DNA of 64,000 nucleotides, taken from an uncultured Clostridia bacterium (GTDB taxonomy: Bacteria; Bacillota; Clostridia; Oscillospirales; Acutalibacteraceae). The stretch is taken from positions 124,001 through 188,000 of the forward strand of contig CALWIO010000001.1 in the NCBI GenBank assembly GCA_944380765.1, in the 5' to 3' direction. The position numbers were made by a program, and so were the translations under genes. A model generated the notes under the pieces. It was not told the DNA's origin. It was given only the letters and a program-made list of their open reading frames with translations, and ran no database searches. Each line of letters starts with the position of its first letter. Positions within the stretch are counted from its first letter, which is position 1. Positions 50,243 through 60,138 of this stretch are shown piece by piece.

Positions 50243-51751
50243 TTATATTGTTCCGTCCCAGGTGGAAACCTCGGTGGCGGTTTTTTCCTCTTCGTCAAAC
50301 CAGTGCGTTGTTACCGCCTTGCTCTCGGTAAAGAAGCGGTACGCGTCCTTGCCCAGGCAGTGAAGGTCGCCGAAGAAGGACTGCTTGTGTCCCGAAAACG
50401 GGAAGAAGCCTACGGGAACGGGTATTCCCACATTGATGCCGACCTGTCCGCCGTCGGTATAGCGCGCGAACTGACGGGCGAAATATCCGCTCTGGGTATA
50501 GATTACGGAGCCGTTGGCATAGGGGCTGTCGTTCATTATTTTGAGTCCCTCTTCAAAATCCTTGCAGCGCTTAACGCAAAGCACGGGGCCGAACACCTCG
50601 TCGCGGCCGATTGTCATATCCTCGGTCACCTTATCAAAAATTGTGGGGCCTACGAAATATCCGTTCTCATAGCCCTCAACGGTGCAGTTTCTGCCGTCAA
50701 GCACAAGCTCGGCGCCCTCGGCAACGCCCTTGTCGATGTCGGCAAGGACTTCCTTATAGTGCTTTTCATAAGTAATCGGCCCGAGTTTTGAGGTTTTGTC
50801 CCATGAAGGGCCTACTTTTATTTTTTCGGCCTGCTTTTTAAGCTCGGCTACGAATTTGTCGGCAATAGCCTCCTCAACTACGCAGCAGGAAAGAGCCATG
50901 CAGCGCTGACCCGCGCAGCCGTAAGCCGAGTTGATTACGCCGGCTACCGTTCTTTCAAGAGCGCAGTCAGCCATTACAAGAGCGTGGTTCTTTGCCTGGC
51001 AGAGAGCCTGGCAGCGTTTTCCGGCAGCGGCGGCGCGCTGATAAATTTTAAGTCCTACGGGAGTTGAGCCTACAAAGGTAATTCCCTTAACATCGGGGTG
51101 GTCAAGAATAGTATTGATTTCGTTTCTTGAACAGGTTACCACATTTATAACTCCGTCGGGCACGCCGGCTTCCTTATAGATTTTCGCGAAAAGCATAGCC
51201 GTTTTGGGCGTGAGCGAAGCGGCTTTGAGCACCATGGTATTGCCGGTGGCTATGCAGGTGGGCGCCATCCAGCCGAAAGGTATCATAGCCGGGAAGTTTA
51301 CGGGCACAATACCGGCGAAAACGCCGATAGGCTCGCGGTATTTAACCGTATCATAGCCGGTTGAGGCGTCCATAAGACTTTCGCCCATCATAAGCGAGGG
51401 AACCTGCGTGGCAAGCTCAGTGCCCTCTTTGGCTTTGAGCACATCGCCCTCGGCTTCGCCCCAGACCTTGCCGTTTTCCTTGGCAACGCTCATGGTAAGC
51501 TCTTCCATATTCTCAATTATCAAATCGCGGATTTTGTAAAGTATCTGCGCGCGCTTGATTGCGGGAATCGCTCTCCAACCGGGGAACGCCGCCTTGGCCG
51601 CCTCGATTGCTTCAAGCACCTCTTCGTTTGTGCAGCAGGGCGCCTGACCGGTGATTTCTCCCGTGCTGGGGTTATGCAGGTCATACCACACATCGGTTTT
51701 TGACTCCCTGAACTCGCCGTTCACAAAGTATTTAAGTTTTTCAACTGCCAT
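50243..51751 (-). CDS. iolA: Methylmalonate-semialdehyde dehydrogenase (CoA-acylating)
   Basis: A 502-residue aldehyde dehydrogenase converting malonate semialdehyde to acetyl-CoA, the last step. The catalytic cysteine is in GCAGQRCMALS near 285, the family's PVNFPAMIPFGWMAPT is near 150, and VGSTPVGLKIYQRA binds NAD. The order inside the operon is iolE-iolA-iolG. An AAAGGAG site precedes the ATG. Confidence 0.94.
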   Translation of the reverse strand: MAVEKLKYFVNGEFRESKTDVWYDLHNPSTGEITGQAPCCTNEEVLEAIEAAKAAFPGWRAIPAIKRAQILYKIRDLIIENMEELTMSVAKENGKVWGEAEGDVLKAKEGTELATQVPSLMMGESLMDASTGYDTVKYREPIGVFAGIVPVNFPAMIPFGWMAPTCIATGNTMVLKAASLTPKTAMLFAKIYKEAGVPDGVINVVTCSRNEINTILDHPDVKGITFVGSTPVGLKIYQRAAAAGKRCQALCQAKNHALVMADCALERTVAGVINSAYGCAGQRCMALSCCVVEEAIADKFVAELKKQAEKIKVGPSWDKTSKLGPITYEKHYKEVLADIDKGVAEGAELVLDGRNCTVEGYENGYFVGPTIFDKVTEDMTIGRDEVFGPVLCVKRCKDFEEGLKIMNDSPYANGSVIYTQSGYFARQFARYTDGGQVGINVGIPVPVGFFPFSGHKQSFFGDLHCLGKDAYRFFTESKAVTTHWFDEEEKTATEVSTWDGTI

Positions 51752-51804
51752 TTTGCTGACTCCTTTTTTAGGTTTATTGTAAAGTTAATGTGCTTTACAC
51801 ATTA

Positions 51805-52698
51805 TTAAAGTCCTGATACCTCTTTTATGTATTTGCGCGCCTTTATGGCATATTCGAGAGGATTTGCCTTGGCGGGGTCCTGCTCCGCCTCAACCAGCAC
51901 ATATCCCTCGTATCCCGACTTTTCAAGCTCGTCAAAAATCGGCTTGAAATCAATGCAGCCGTCGCCGGGTACTGTAAAGGCTCCCGCCCTTACACCTTGC
52001 AGGAAGCTCATTTTTTCTTCCCTGACCCTTTTAACGATTTCGGGGCGGATATCCTTTAAATGGACATGCTTGATTCTGCCCGCGTACTTTTTGAGCACAG
52101 CCATATAGTCCTCTCCGCAGTAGGCAAGGTGGCCGCTGTCAAACAGAAGCGAGAAAAGCTCCGGGTCGGTATTCTCCATCATTCTGTCAATCTCGGCGGC
52201 AGTCTGGACAACCGTGCCCATGTGGTGGTGGAAGCAAAGGGAAATGCCCATATCCTTGGCGACTTTGCCCAGCTTATTAAGTCCTGTGCAGAGTTTTTCC
52301 CACTCCTCGTCATTCATCACATACTTATCGTCAAAAATGGATTTGTCAGTACCCTGAATCGAGTGTCCCTGCTCGGAAACGCCTACGACTTTCGCGCCCA
52401 TCTCCTTTAAGAAGGTGATATGCTCAATAAAGCCTTTTTCTGTTTCCTCATAGGGTTTTGTTGTCAAAAATGTTGAGAACCATGCGTTGCAAATCTGCAT
52501 TCCGCGAAGTTCAAGCGCTTTTTTGAGCACCTTTGTATCACGGGGGTACTTATTGCCTACCTCGCAGCCGGTAAATCCGGCGAGCGCCATTTCGGAAACG
52601 CACTGCTCAAAGGTGTTTTCCGCGCCCAGGTCGGGCATATCGTCATTTGTCCACGCAATGGGAGCTATACCGAGTTTTACTTTGTTTTTGTCGAGCAT
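51805..52698 (-). CDS. iolE: 2-keto-myo-inositol dehydratase
   Basis: A 297-residue xylose-isomerase-fold dehydratase, the second pathway step. It opens [19 protein letters not shown], diagnostic for IolE, and shows the metal-ligand motifs [18 protein letters not shown] and VHLKDIRPE. It starts 1 bp after the iolD stop codon. Confidence 0.95.
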   Translation of the reverse strand: MLDKNKVKLGIAPIAWTNDDMPDLGAENTFEQCVSEMALAGFTGCEVGNKYPRDTKVLKKALELRGMQICNAWFSTFLTTKPYEETEKGFIEHITFLKEMGAKVVGVSEQGHSIQGTDKSIFDDKYVMNDEEWEKLCTGLNKLGKVAKDMGISLCFHHHMGTVVQTAAEIDRMMENTDPELFSLLFDSGHLAYCGEDYMAVLKKYAGRIKHVHLKDIRPEIVKRVREEKMSFLQGVRAGAFTVPGDGCIDFKPIFDELEKSGYEGYVLVEAEQDPAKANPLEYAIKARKYIKEVSGL

Positions 52699-52699
52699 A

Positions 52700-54619
52700 T
52701 CAATATCTCCTTGCTTTTAATCTGTTGTTTTCTTTATCCTCGAAGGCCTTGTTGACCTTTTCGTTGGCGGAAACAGAGGGCACGCCCACATGCCACCAGG
52801 CGTCATAGCCGTCGGTCATGGACTTGGGCAGCACCTTGATGTCAATAAGTGTTGAAACATTCTGTTTAAGGCTGTCGGCAAGGGCAAATCCAAGTTCCTC
52901 CATGGTTTTTGCGGTATAGGTCCTGACTCCGTAGCCGGAAGCGCATTTCGCAAAGTCAATCGGGATAAGCGAGCCCAACAGGTCGCCGTTTTCATCACGG
53001 AAACGGAACTCGGTGGCGAGATTGCCTATACCGTTTGACATTTGAAGGTTATTGATACAGCCGAAGCCGCTGTTATCAAACAGCAGAACATTGATTTTTT
53101 TTTGCTCCTGAACACTGGTGACAAGCTCGGAATGAAGCATAAGGTAGCTTCCGTCGCCGCACATGGCGTAGGACTCGCACTCGGGTTTAGCGAGTTTCGC
53201 GCCGAGCGCTCCCGCGATTTCATAACCCATGCAGGAATAGCCGTATTCCATATTATAGGAATATCTGCTGTCGGAAGTCCACATTCTTTGCAGGCAGCCG
53301 GGAAGGGAGCCAGCCGCGCCCGTACATGTAGCGTCGGCGGGAATCATCTTTCTGATAAGCGCGATTGCCGCCGTCTGTGTAATTGTGCCGCCGATTTTTT
53401 CGACAAATTCGGGAATTGTCTTTTCGTCCCTCGCACAAATGAGCGGCTCAAAGTTTTCGTCATATTTATACGCGGAAAGGCGTTCCATTTCTTTCGCCCA
53501 GCCGTCACGGGCAGCTTTAATCTCATCGGTATATGCCGATTTATAGCCCTTTTCGCGCAGAGCTTTCGCGAGCGCCTCAATGCCGAGTTTCGCGTCTGCG
53601 ACCATTTTTACCGCGTCAAGCTTATAGGCGTCAAAGCGCGAGGTATTTACGGTTACCATTTTCACGCTGTCGCTGAAAAGCGATTTTGAAGCGGTGGTGA
53701 AATCGGAAAAACGGGTTCCCACGGCTATTACCGTATCGGCCGCCCTTGCCATAACATTACCGGCGGAATTTCCCGTTACGCCCAAGCCGCCGAGGTTATA
53801 CTCGTTTGAGGAAAGGCAGGCGGTTTTTCCGCTCTGGGTTTCGGCAAAGGGTATATTAAACTCGCGGCAGAAGCTTTCAAGCGCTTCGCCCGCTTCGGAA
53901 TAGCGCACACCGCCGCCGCAGATAACCAGCGGCTTTTGGCTTTGAAGTATTACCTCAACCGCGTCGGCAAGCTCTTCCGGGGCTACGGGTTTGCGCACTA
54001 TTTTATGTACTCTTTTTCGGAAGAAGGAGTCGGGATAGTCATAGCTCTCGCCCTCCACATCCTGACAAAGGCAGATTGCCACGGCGCCTGTTTCGGCGGT
54101 ATCGGTGAGGACTCTCATGGCGTTAATCATCGCCGACATAAGCTGTTCGGGGCGCTGTATTCTGTCCCAGTATCTTGTGACCGCCTTATAGGCGTCGTTT
54201 GTAGTTGTGGTAAGCGAATTAACCTGCTCAAACTGTTGGAGCACCGGGTCGGGCTGACGGGAAGCGAAAGAGTCGGCAGGGAACAAAAGCAGCGGCACAT
54301 GGTTTACCGTTGCGGTTGCCGCGGCCGTAATCATATTTGCCGCGCCCGGGCCGATTGATGAAGCGCAGGCGATTATTTTGCGCCTGTTGTTCATTTTGGC
54401 AAACGCCGTCGCCACATGAGCCATTCCCTGTTCGTTCTTGCCCTGATAAACTTTAAGTGAGCCCTTATCGGAATCAAGAGCCTCGCCCAGTCCCAGCACT
54501 ATGCCGTGACCGAAAACCGTAAAAATTCCGTCAACGAATTTTGTTTCTTCGCCGTCAAAGGACACATACTGATTATCCAGAAATTTAACCAGAGCCTGAG
54601 CCATTGTCATTTTTGCCAT
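52700..54619 (-). CDS. iolD: 3D-(3,5/4)-trihydroxycyclohexane-1,2-dione hydrolase
   Basis: A 639-residue thiamine-diphosphate enzyme that opens the inositol ring (third step). The N-terminal pyrimidine-binding domain includes [12 protein letters not shown], the middle domain [11 protein letters not shown], and the C-terminal cofactor domain [16 protein letters not shown] followed by the NN motif ([14 protein letters not shown]). It begins 14 bp after iolB and is followed directly by iolE. The ribosome site is GAGGTGA. Confidence 0.95.
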   Translation of the reverse strand: MAKMTMAQALVKFLDNQYVSFDGEETKFVDGIFTVFGHGIVLGLGEALDSDKGSLKVYQGKNEQGMAHVATAFAKMNNRRKIIACASSIGPGAANMITAAATATVNHVPLLLFPADSFASRQPDPVLQQFEQVNSLTTTTNDAYKAVTRYWDRIQRPEQLMSAMINAMRVLTDTAETGAVAICLCQDVEGESYDYPDSFFRKRVHKIVRKPVAPEELADAVEVILQSQKPLVICGGGVRYSEAGEALESFCREFNIPFAETQSGKTACLSSNEYNLGGLGVTGNSAGNVMARAADTVIAVGTRFSDFTTASKSLFSDSVKMVTVNTSRFDAYKLDAVKMVADAKLGIEALAKALREKGYKSAYTDEIKAARDGWAKEMERLSAYKYDENFEPLICARDEKTIPEFVEKIGGTITQTAAIALIRKMIPADATCTGAAGSLPGCLQRMWTSDSRYSYNMEYGYSCMGYEIAGALGAKLAKPECESYAMCGDGSYLMLHSELVTSVQEQKKINVLLFDNSGFGCINNLQMSNGIGNLATEFRFRDENGDLLGSLIPIDFAKCASGYGVRTYTAKTMEELGFALADSLKQNVSTLIDIKVLPKSMTDGYDAWWHVGVPSVSANEKVNKAFEDKENNRLKARRY

Positions 54620-54633
54620 AATCTCACCTCATA

Positions 54634-55401
54634 TTATAAATCGAGCAGCCATTTATGCTCGGGAGCGTCTATTCTTGTCTTGCGCCAGGGGTCGCCGGAT
54701 AAGTGCCTTATCATCCAGACATAGCACATTGAATATCCGGGCGCGGCAACCTGCTGATGGGTGTGCATGGGCGTTATGGCGAGCACTCCCTGATTTTCCA
54801 CCTTGTAAGCCGCGTCGCCGTTGAAGCCTACTCCGAAGCCCTGTTCCTTGTCGAACTCGTAGTAGTAAACCTCGGGCTGGGGGTGATAGTGAGGGGGATA
54901 GCTCGACCAGCAGCCGGGCTTGTGAATAACCTCGCCCAGCACCATATTTGAATAGGGCGCGCTTTCGTAATCGAACAGAGTCAGCACCTGACGGTGCGCC
55001 GTTCCGTCCCACTGCTCCTTGCCGAATTCCTGCAAAAGCAAATCCGACGCGCCGTACCATTTATAACCGAAATCGTTGTCGTTATCGGTCTGCTGTATGA
55101 GTATTCTGGAATCGCTTTTAGCCGTTACCTTTGCTTTGAGCTTCCTTGAAAAATGCAGGCAGCAGGGTTTATCAAGGAACTGACTGCGGCGTGAGGCGCA
55201 TTTTCTGACTGAGTCAAACTCAAACTCCACCTCGCCCGCGATAAGCAGAATTGCCGTTTCGTTGGCAGGGTCGCAGAACTCGGCGCTTTCGCCGGCGGAC
55301 ATCAGCTTTATTTTTATGTTCATTAACATATCCGCGTTTACCGAGCCCATCTGGCAGAGAATTTTCTCGCCGTTTTCGTTAAATTCGGGATTTGAATACA
55401 T
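54634..55401 (-). CDS. iolB: 5-deoxy-glucuronate isomerase
   Basis: A 255-residue double-cupin isomerase, the fourth step. The C-terminal cupin carries the metal site in SSYPPHYHPQPEVYYYEFDKEQG (HYH and the glutamate of QPEVYYYEF) and ITPMHTHQQVAAPGY. It ends in the family-typical DPWRKTRIDAPEHKWL. The N-terminal cupin is more diverged. It lies between iolC and iolD. Confidence 0.94.
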   Translation of the reverse strand: MYSNPEFNENGEKILCQMGSVNADMLMNIKIKLMSAGESAEFCDPANETAILLIAGEVEFEFDSVRKCASRRSQFLDKPCCLHFSRKLKAKVTAKSDSRILIQQTDNDNDFGYKWYGASDLLLQEFGKEQWDGTAHRQVLTLFDYESAPYSNMVLGEVIHKPGCWSSYPPHYHPQPEVYYYEFDKEQGFGVGFNGDAAYKVENQGVLAITPMHTHQQVAAPGYSMCYVWMIRHLSGDPWRKTRIDAPEHKWLLDL

Positions 55402-55451
55402 TTATATCACTTCTTTATAAAAATTTGAGTATATTCCTTTTTACCGAGAGG

Positions 55452-56468
55452 TTACGCTCTCGCTATCATTTCACCGTATTCTTCTTTTTCCTTTTTAATA
55501 AATTCCTTGACAGCCTCAGCCGAGGGCATATCCTGCGAGCAGGCGTGGGAAGCTACAAGCATGGCCGCGGAAGCCGAGCCGAATTCAAGGCAGTCGATTA
55601 TATCCCAGTCCTCAAAAAGTCCGTAAAGGAATGCGCTGGCGTAACCGTCGCCGCCGCCGAAAGATTTTAACAGCTTTACGGGGAAAGGCTTAATCGAATA
55701 GCTCTCGCCGTCATTGGTATAGGCCGTTGAGCCGTCCTTACCGTGCTTTATTATTACGATTTTGGCGTTTTTGGAATGCCAGAAAGCCGCCGTCTGAGTA
55801 TCGTTCATACCCGGCTTTATTAGCTTTTCGGTAAGGTCGTATTCCTCCCTTGAACCGAGAATTATATCCGCCTCGCCGGCGACCGCCGAATAGTAAATTG
55901 CGATTTCGTCGCTGTTTTTCCAGTTATAGGCGCGGTAGTCGATATCGAAAATTACAGGCACGCCGTTTCTTTTCGCGAGCGCCACAGCCTTTAAAGCCGC
56001 CTCACGGGAGGGACTTTCGGCAAGCGCTGTGCCGGAAATCAAGAGCGCTCTGCCCTTTTTTATGTACTCCTCGTCAATATCCTCAACGCTGAGCTTTAAA
56101 TCGGCCGCCTCGTTGCGGTACATTACTATGGAGCTTTCGGTTTCGGACTTAATCTCGGTAAAGGTAAGCCCTATTTTTTCACCGTTTTCACAGCGTTTAA
56201 TGTGCGAGGTGTCTATTCCCTCGTTTTTGAAATAATCCGTAACGAAGGTGCCCAGCTGGTCATCGGACACGCGGGCGAAAAATCCGCATTTTTTGCCCAG
56301 ACGCGCAAGCCCTACCGCAATATTGGCGGGCGAGCCGCCCAGATACCTTTTAAATGTAGTGCTTTCGTTTAACGGGCAATAGTAATCGACAGGGTTTAAA
56401 TCCACCGCCACTCTTCCCAAAAGTATGAGGTCGTATTCCTTGGAAGCGTCAAATTCAATGTATTTCAT
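55452..56468 (-). CDS. iolC: 5-dehydro-2-deoxygluconokinase
   Basis: A 338-residue PfkB-family kinase, the fifth step. The N-terminal signature is YLGGSPANIAVGLARLG, and the anion-hole motif near the C-terminus reads FGGGDGYASAFLYG where many PfkB proteins have GAGD; the catalytic aspartate remains. Substrate is decided by the operon. It begins 15 bp after iolJ, behind an AAAGGAG site. Confidence 0.93.
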   Translation of the reverse strand: MKYIEFDASKEYDLILLGRVAVDLNPVDYYCPLNESTTFKRYLGGSPANIAVGLARLGKKCGFFARVSDDQLGTFVTDYFKNEGIDTSHIKRCENGEKIGLTFTEIKSETESSIVMYRNEAADLKLSVEDIDEEYIKKGRALLISGTALAESPSREAALKAVALAKRNGVPVIFDIDYRAYNWKNSDEIAIYYSAVAGEADIILGSREEYDLTEKLIKPGMNDTQTAAFWHSKNAKIVIIKHGKDGSTAYTNDGESYSIKPFPVKLLKSFGGGDGYASAFLYGLFEDWDIIDCLEFGSASAAMLVASHACSQDMPSAEAVKEFIKKEKEEYGEMIARA

Positions 56469-56483
56469 AGCTTTCTCCTTTAA

Positions 56484-57329
56484 CTATATATCTGACTGCA
56501 TATTGAATATTCTTATATGCTTTCTGACATTCTCATAAACGCCCTCGGCTTCGGCCGCGCTGAGTTCAAAATAATTCGCTTTTTCCCTTGACTTGCAGTA
56601 TTCCGAAGCCCTGAGCGCGAGACTGTCAAAACTGGCTGTGGCGATATTTATTTTGCGTATTCCGAGCATTATAGCCTGACGGAACATCTCGTCGGTGATA
56701 CCCGTGCCGCCGTGAAGCACCAGCGGAGTTTCAACCATTTTGTTTATATCGTCAAGCACATCAAAACGAAGCTGAGGCAGAACAGGATAATTGCCGTGCG
56801 CGTTGCCGATAGCCACCGCGAGAGCGTCAATCCCCGTTTCGTCACAGAACAGCTTTGCGTCGTCAGGCGAAGTGCACAGCACCTCGTGAGCCTTTCCCTC
56901 GCCCTCGTTTCCGCCGACAACGCCGAGCTCCGCCTCAACGGTCGCTCCGTAAAGGTCCGCCGCCTTTCTTACCCGGCGCACCGCCTGAATATTCTCTTCA
57001 AGCGGCAAAAGGCTGCCGTCAAACATAACGGAAGTAAAGCCCATATCGAGCGCCTTCTGCACGGTTTCAAATTTAAGCCCGTGGTCAAGATGAACGGCAA
57101 TATCCGTTCTGGCGTTCTTAGCCGCCGAAATCATCATAGGCCCCATAAGTTCAAGAGGAGAATTTTTAAGACGCACCTCGGCAATTTGAAGAATAATCGG
57201 GGTATTAAGCTCCTCCGAAGCGGCAAGAGCGCCCATAACCATCTCCATATTGCCGACGCTGAAAGCGCCGACGGCAATGTTGTTTTTTTCCGCGTTTTCA
57301 AGCAGAACTTTCATTGGTACCAGAGCCAC
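56484..57329 (-). CDS. iolJ: 6-phospho-5-dehydro-2-deoxygluconate aldolase (class II)
   Basis: A 281-residue zinc aldolase, the sixth step, giving malonate semialdehyde and dihydroxyacetone phosphate. Zinc ligands are in AVHLDHG (about residues 80-86), with EAELG, GNAHG and the phosphate-binding LHGGTGI. A GTG at 57329 is chosen: the protein then begins ALVPMKVLLENAEK, as class II aldolases do, 8 bases after a GAGG site. It is the first gene of the operon. Confidence 0.93.
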   Translation of the reverse strand: MALVPMKVLLENAEKNNIAVGAFSVGNMEMVMGALAASEELNTPIILQIAEVRLKNSPLELMGPMMISAAKNARTDIAVHLDHGLKFETVQKALDMGFTSVMFDGSLLPLEENIQAVRRVRKAADLYGATVEAELGVVGGNEGEGKAHEVLCTSPDDAKLFCDETGIDALAVAIGNAHGNYPVLPQLRFDVLDDINKMVETPLVLHGGTGITDEMFRQAIMLGIRKINIATASFDSLALRASEYCKSREKANYFELSAAEAEGVYENVRKHIRIFNMQSDI

Positions 57330-57361
57330 GGCACACACCTCGTTTCCTTACAAAATTATTC

Positions 57362-57389
57362 ATTATATTTTATCATTACGGCATATCAA
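57362..57389 (-). promoter_or_regulatory. Promoter of the iol operon
   Basis: TTGATA (57389-57384), 16 bp, consensus TATAAT (57367-57362). The region up to 57480 is AT-rich and may hold an IolR-like or catabolite-repression site; none was clear. No iolR or inositol transporter gene is in the window. Confidence 0.6.
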
Positions 57390-57482
57390 AATCAATAACG
57401 CCGATAGTAAAAAAAAGCGTTTAAATACTGTGCAATATAACAACACAGAGGGATATTTTGTCGCTTTTTAAAACTGAGGGGA

Positions 57483-57521
57483 AAAGTAAAAAGTCCGCCT
57501 TTTTAAACTTTGACGGACTTT
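57483..57521 (-). terminator. Terminator after the DUF5058-associated membrane gene
   Basis: Arms AAAGTCCG and CGGACTTT around a 16-base AT-rich loop; T-rich on both sides. Confidence 0.65.
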
Positions 57522-57525
57522 ATAT

Positions 57526-58191
57526 TTATTTTACTATTTTCAGTTTATAAAGGGCGAGAGCGCCGCAGACGGAAGCTATGATTGTTACAAAAATCATTGT
57601 TCCGGCTTCAAGCCCGGGCACAAAGATATAAACTATCACTCCCGCGAGGATAGGGAATACCGACAGCTTCCAGTGCTTTGTAAAATACGAGGCTCCCAAA
57701 GCGCCGAACAACGCGGGAATAACATAGTTAAAGGCGGGCGCGAGCGGCGACTGCGGGTCGGTGATTTTAAGTATTGACGGGCCGAAAGCCAGAACGCCCA
57801 CCGCAATAACGAGAGTTGTGGTAATCGCGGAAGAAGCTATTGCCACGGTCGAGATAACCTCGCCCTCCTCGCTTGACGCTTTATACCCGGAGCGGTCAAG
57901 GGCGCTAAGAGCGCAGGGCAGCTTTAAGTTTGTGATGTTTCCTGTCACGAAAGACAGATATGTTCCGCCCGCGCCGAGCATGGGTGTATATGTTATTACC
58001 TCCACTATCGCCGTACCCCAGTAAATGGGAATAATTTTAAGCGCGGCTTTCATAAAAATCTGTAAATCGGGGAAGGCGTTGTATCTTAAAGAAAACACCA
58101 GCGGTACGCAGAACAGCACGCAAAGCGCCGTAACAGACCAGATTTTTCCCCAGAAGTGCATACTGTCAATATATGTTCTTTCCTTTTTCAT
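57526..58191 (-). CDS. Polytopic membrane protein paired with a DUF5058 protein
   Basis: A 221-residue protein with about six hydrophobic segments. It contains a glycine-rich stretch TPMLGAGGTYLSFVTGNITNLKLP and an IPALFGALGASYF segment, which look like transport-type re-entrant regions. It overlaps the upstream DUF5058 gene by 4 bp (ATGA), so the two are likely subunits of one complex. I do not recognise the family by name. A transporter role is inference from topology and pairing. Confidence 0.7.
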   Translation of the reverse strand: MKKERTYIDSMHFWGKIWSVTALCVLFCVPLVFSLRYNAFPDLQIFMKAALKIIPIYWGTAIVEVITYTPMLGAGGTYLSFVTGNITNLKLPCALSALDRSGYKASSEEGEVISTVAIASSAITTTLVIAVGVLAFGPSILKITDPQSPLAPAFNYVIPALFGALGASYFTKHWKLSVFPILAGVIVYIFVPGLEAGTMIFVTIIASVCGALALYKLKIVK

Positions 58192-59000
58192 CGGCTGCCT
58201 CCCCAGACGAGTTCCCCGTTTTCGTTATAGCTTCTCCACACAAATCCGGTTATTTCAGACGGCACTGTCTGCCACAGCAGCACGGCTATGCCCATAGCGC
58301 CGAACATGGCAATAGGAAGCACAAAGGGTTCTAACTTTTTAAGATTTTTCTTCTTGCACAAAAGGTCAAGCGCAACCGTAAACACCATTGCCGAAAGAAG
58401 CACGGCGACGGTCATAAATCCGGCTGAGGGACCGTCTTTCTGCACGCCCATTATACTGCGCGAGATAAACGCCGCCATTATTCCTATAAACGCCGCTGCC
58501 GCGAGGATATCCCCGAGCGCGCTGTTTTTTTCGCCTGACTTGCCGGAGCTTAGCACACGGTTCATAGTCTTATGTATTTTCTTGCACAGAAACGGCAGAA
58601 GCACCAGCGGAAAACACGAGCCGACAGTCATCGCCCACGCCACTGTTGAAAATTCGCGCGCGGTAAGCTGAGTGTCGGAAAGCGAAGTGGAAAGAGCTTC
58701 TAAAGCGGCCTCGGCGGCAACGGTTTCATAAGCCAGATTGCCGATTACCGAAAGCCTTATCCACGGAAGCACATATCCGAGCGCAGAGGCAAGAGCCAGC
58801 ACGGTCGCTAAAATTGAAATTGCCGGAGCGAGTGAAAACAGGGCGCTTGAAATAACCGTCTGTCTGAGCGTTGACGACTCTATTCCCAGCTTTAAACCCC
58901 TTTTCCACGCCTTAACCATAAAAAACAGGGACTGAACAACTACAAAAATTACCACCGCGGCGGCAAGAGCGTACATAACGCCGCTGTTTTTAAAATCCAT
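58188..59000 (-). CDS. DUF5058-like membrane protein
   Basis: A 270-residue protein with six or seven hydrophobic segments and a charged loop near 150. It resembles the DUF5058 family found in Clostridia (start MDFKNSGVMYALAAAVV; then SALFSLAPAISILATVLAL). The start follows a GGGGGAAA site. The gene overlaps the partner at 57526-58191. It is divergent from cysK. No substrate can be assigned; amino-acid or peptide transport would be a guess from context. Confidence 0.65.
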   Translation of the reverse strand: MDFKNSGVMYALAAAVVIFVVVQSLFFMVKAWKRGLKLGIESSTLRQTVISSALFSLAPAISILATVLALASALGYVLPWIRLSVIGNLAYETVAAEAALEALSTSLSDTQLTAREFSTVAWAMTVGSCFPLVLLPFLCKKIHKTMNRVLSSGKSGEKNSALGDILAAAAFIGIMAAFISRSIMGVQKDGPSAGFMTVAVLLSAMVFTVALDLLCKKKNLKKLEPFVLPIAMFGAMGIAVLLWQTVPSEITGFVWRSYNENGELVWGGSR

Positions 59001-59092
59001 TCTCCGTTTCCCCCTTAATTTATCACTTTACCATATTTAAGCATTTTTCCGGGACAAAATCAATAGATACGGCTCAATTAAGGCGGAAAAAC

Positions 59093-59121
59093 TTGTTTTA
59101 GCAAAAAATTTGTGATAACAT
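59093..59121 (+). promoter_or_regulatory. Promoter of cysK
   Basis: TTGTTT (59093-59098), 17 bp, TAACAT (59116-59121), about 28 bp upstream of the start codon. No T-box or S-box leader is present; the leader is too short. Confidence 0.45.
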
Positions 59122-59149
59122 TTAACAAAAGGTTTACGGAGGTTTTGTT

Positions 59150-60076
59150 ATGAAGGTTTACAGCACGGCTGCCGAGCTTATAGGGCGCACTCCCCTTTTA
59201 AGGCTTTCGGCTGTTGAAAAAGAAAAAAATCTCGGCGCGGCGGTTATAGCCAAGCTGGAATTTTTCAACCCTGCCGGCAGCGTTAAGGACAGGGTTGCGA
59301 AAAATATGATTGAACAGGCCGAAGCCGAGGGAAAACTCAAAAAAGGTTCGGTCATTATTGAGCCTACCAGCGGCAACACGGGAATAGGTCTTGCGAGCGT
59401 AGCCGCCGCGAGAGGCTACCGCGTTATTATAACCATGCCCGAAACCATGTCCGAGGAGCGCAGGAAGCTGATGCTCGCTTACGGCGCGGAGCTTGTGCTG
59501 ACAGACGGGCAGAAAGGAATGGCGGGCGCCATTGAAAAGGCGCAGCAGCTTTCAAAGGAGATTCCCGGCAGCATTATAGCCGGTCAGTTTACCAATCCGG
59601 CAAACCCAAAAGCGCACTACAAAACGACCGGTCCCGAAATATGGGAGGACACCGACGGCAAAACGGATATTTTTGTTGCCGGAGCGGGAACAGGTGGAAC
59701 AATAACGGGCGCGGGAAAATTTCTTAAAGAAAAAAATCCCGAAATAAAAATAGTTGCCGTTGAGCCTGCCGACTCGCCCGTACTTTCGGGCGGCAAAGCC
59801 GGCGCTCACAAATTGCAGGGAATAGGCGCCGGATTTGTGCCGCAGGTGCTTGACACGGCAATTTATGACGAGGTGATACCCGTAACCACCGCCGAAGCCT
59901 ATGAAGCCGCGCGGCTGCTTGCCAAAAAAGAAGGAATTTTAGCCGGAATATCGTCCGGCGCGGCGCTTGCCGCGGCAGTTATGATTGCCGCAAGGGCGGA
60001 AAACAAAGGTAAAAACATTGTGGTACTGCTGCCCGACGCCGGCGACAGATACCTTTCCACCGACCTTTTCGGCTGA
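59150..60076 (+). CDS. cysK: Cysteine synthase A (O-acetylserine sulfhydrylase)
   Basis: A 308-residue PLP enzyme making cysteine from O-acetylserine and sulfide. The PLP lysine is in [10 protein letters not shown] (about K43), the substrate loop is [12 protein letters not shown], the phosphate-binding glycine loop is [10 protein letters not shown] and the C-terminal [10 protein letters not shown] contacts the pyridine nitrogen. An ACGGAGG site precedes the ATG. It is monocistronic, ending in a bidirectional terminator. Confidence 0.95.
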   Translation: MKVYSTAAELIGRTPLLRLSAVEKEKNLGAAVIAKLEFFNPAGSVKDRVAKNMIEQAEAEGKLKKGSVIIEPTSGNTGIGLASVAAARGYRVIITMPETMSEERRKLMLAYGAELVLTDGQKGMAGAIEKAQQLSKEIPGSIIAGQFTNPANPKAHYKTTGPEIWEDTDGKTDIFVAGAGTGGTITGAGKFLKEKNPEIKIVAVEPADSPVLSGGKAGAHKLQGIGAGFVPQVLDTAIYDEVIPVTTAEAYEAARLLAKKEGILAGISSGAALAAAVMIAARAENKGKNIVVLLPDAGDRYLSTDLFG

Positions 60077-60097
60077 TTTTCCGTGAGTTTACACACA

Positions 60098-60137
60098 AAA
60101 AATCTCCCCTCGCTCATTTTGACGGGGGGAGATTTTT
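60098..60137. terminator. Bidirectional terminator between cysK and phoR
   Basis: Long arms AAAAATCTCCCC and GGGGGGAGATTTTT around a 14-base loop, with T-runs on both strands, between convergent genes. Confidence 0.92.
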
Positions 60138-60138
60138 A

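Noticed and set aside
53042..53689. A 215-codon plus-strand frame inside iolD
   Set aside because: Antisense to a thiamine-diphosphate enzyme with all expected motifs.
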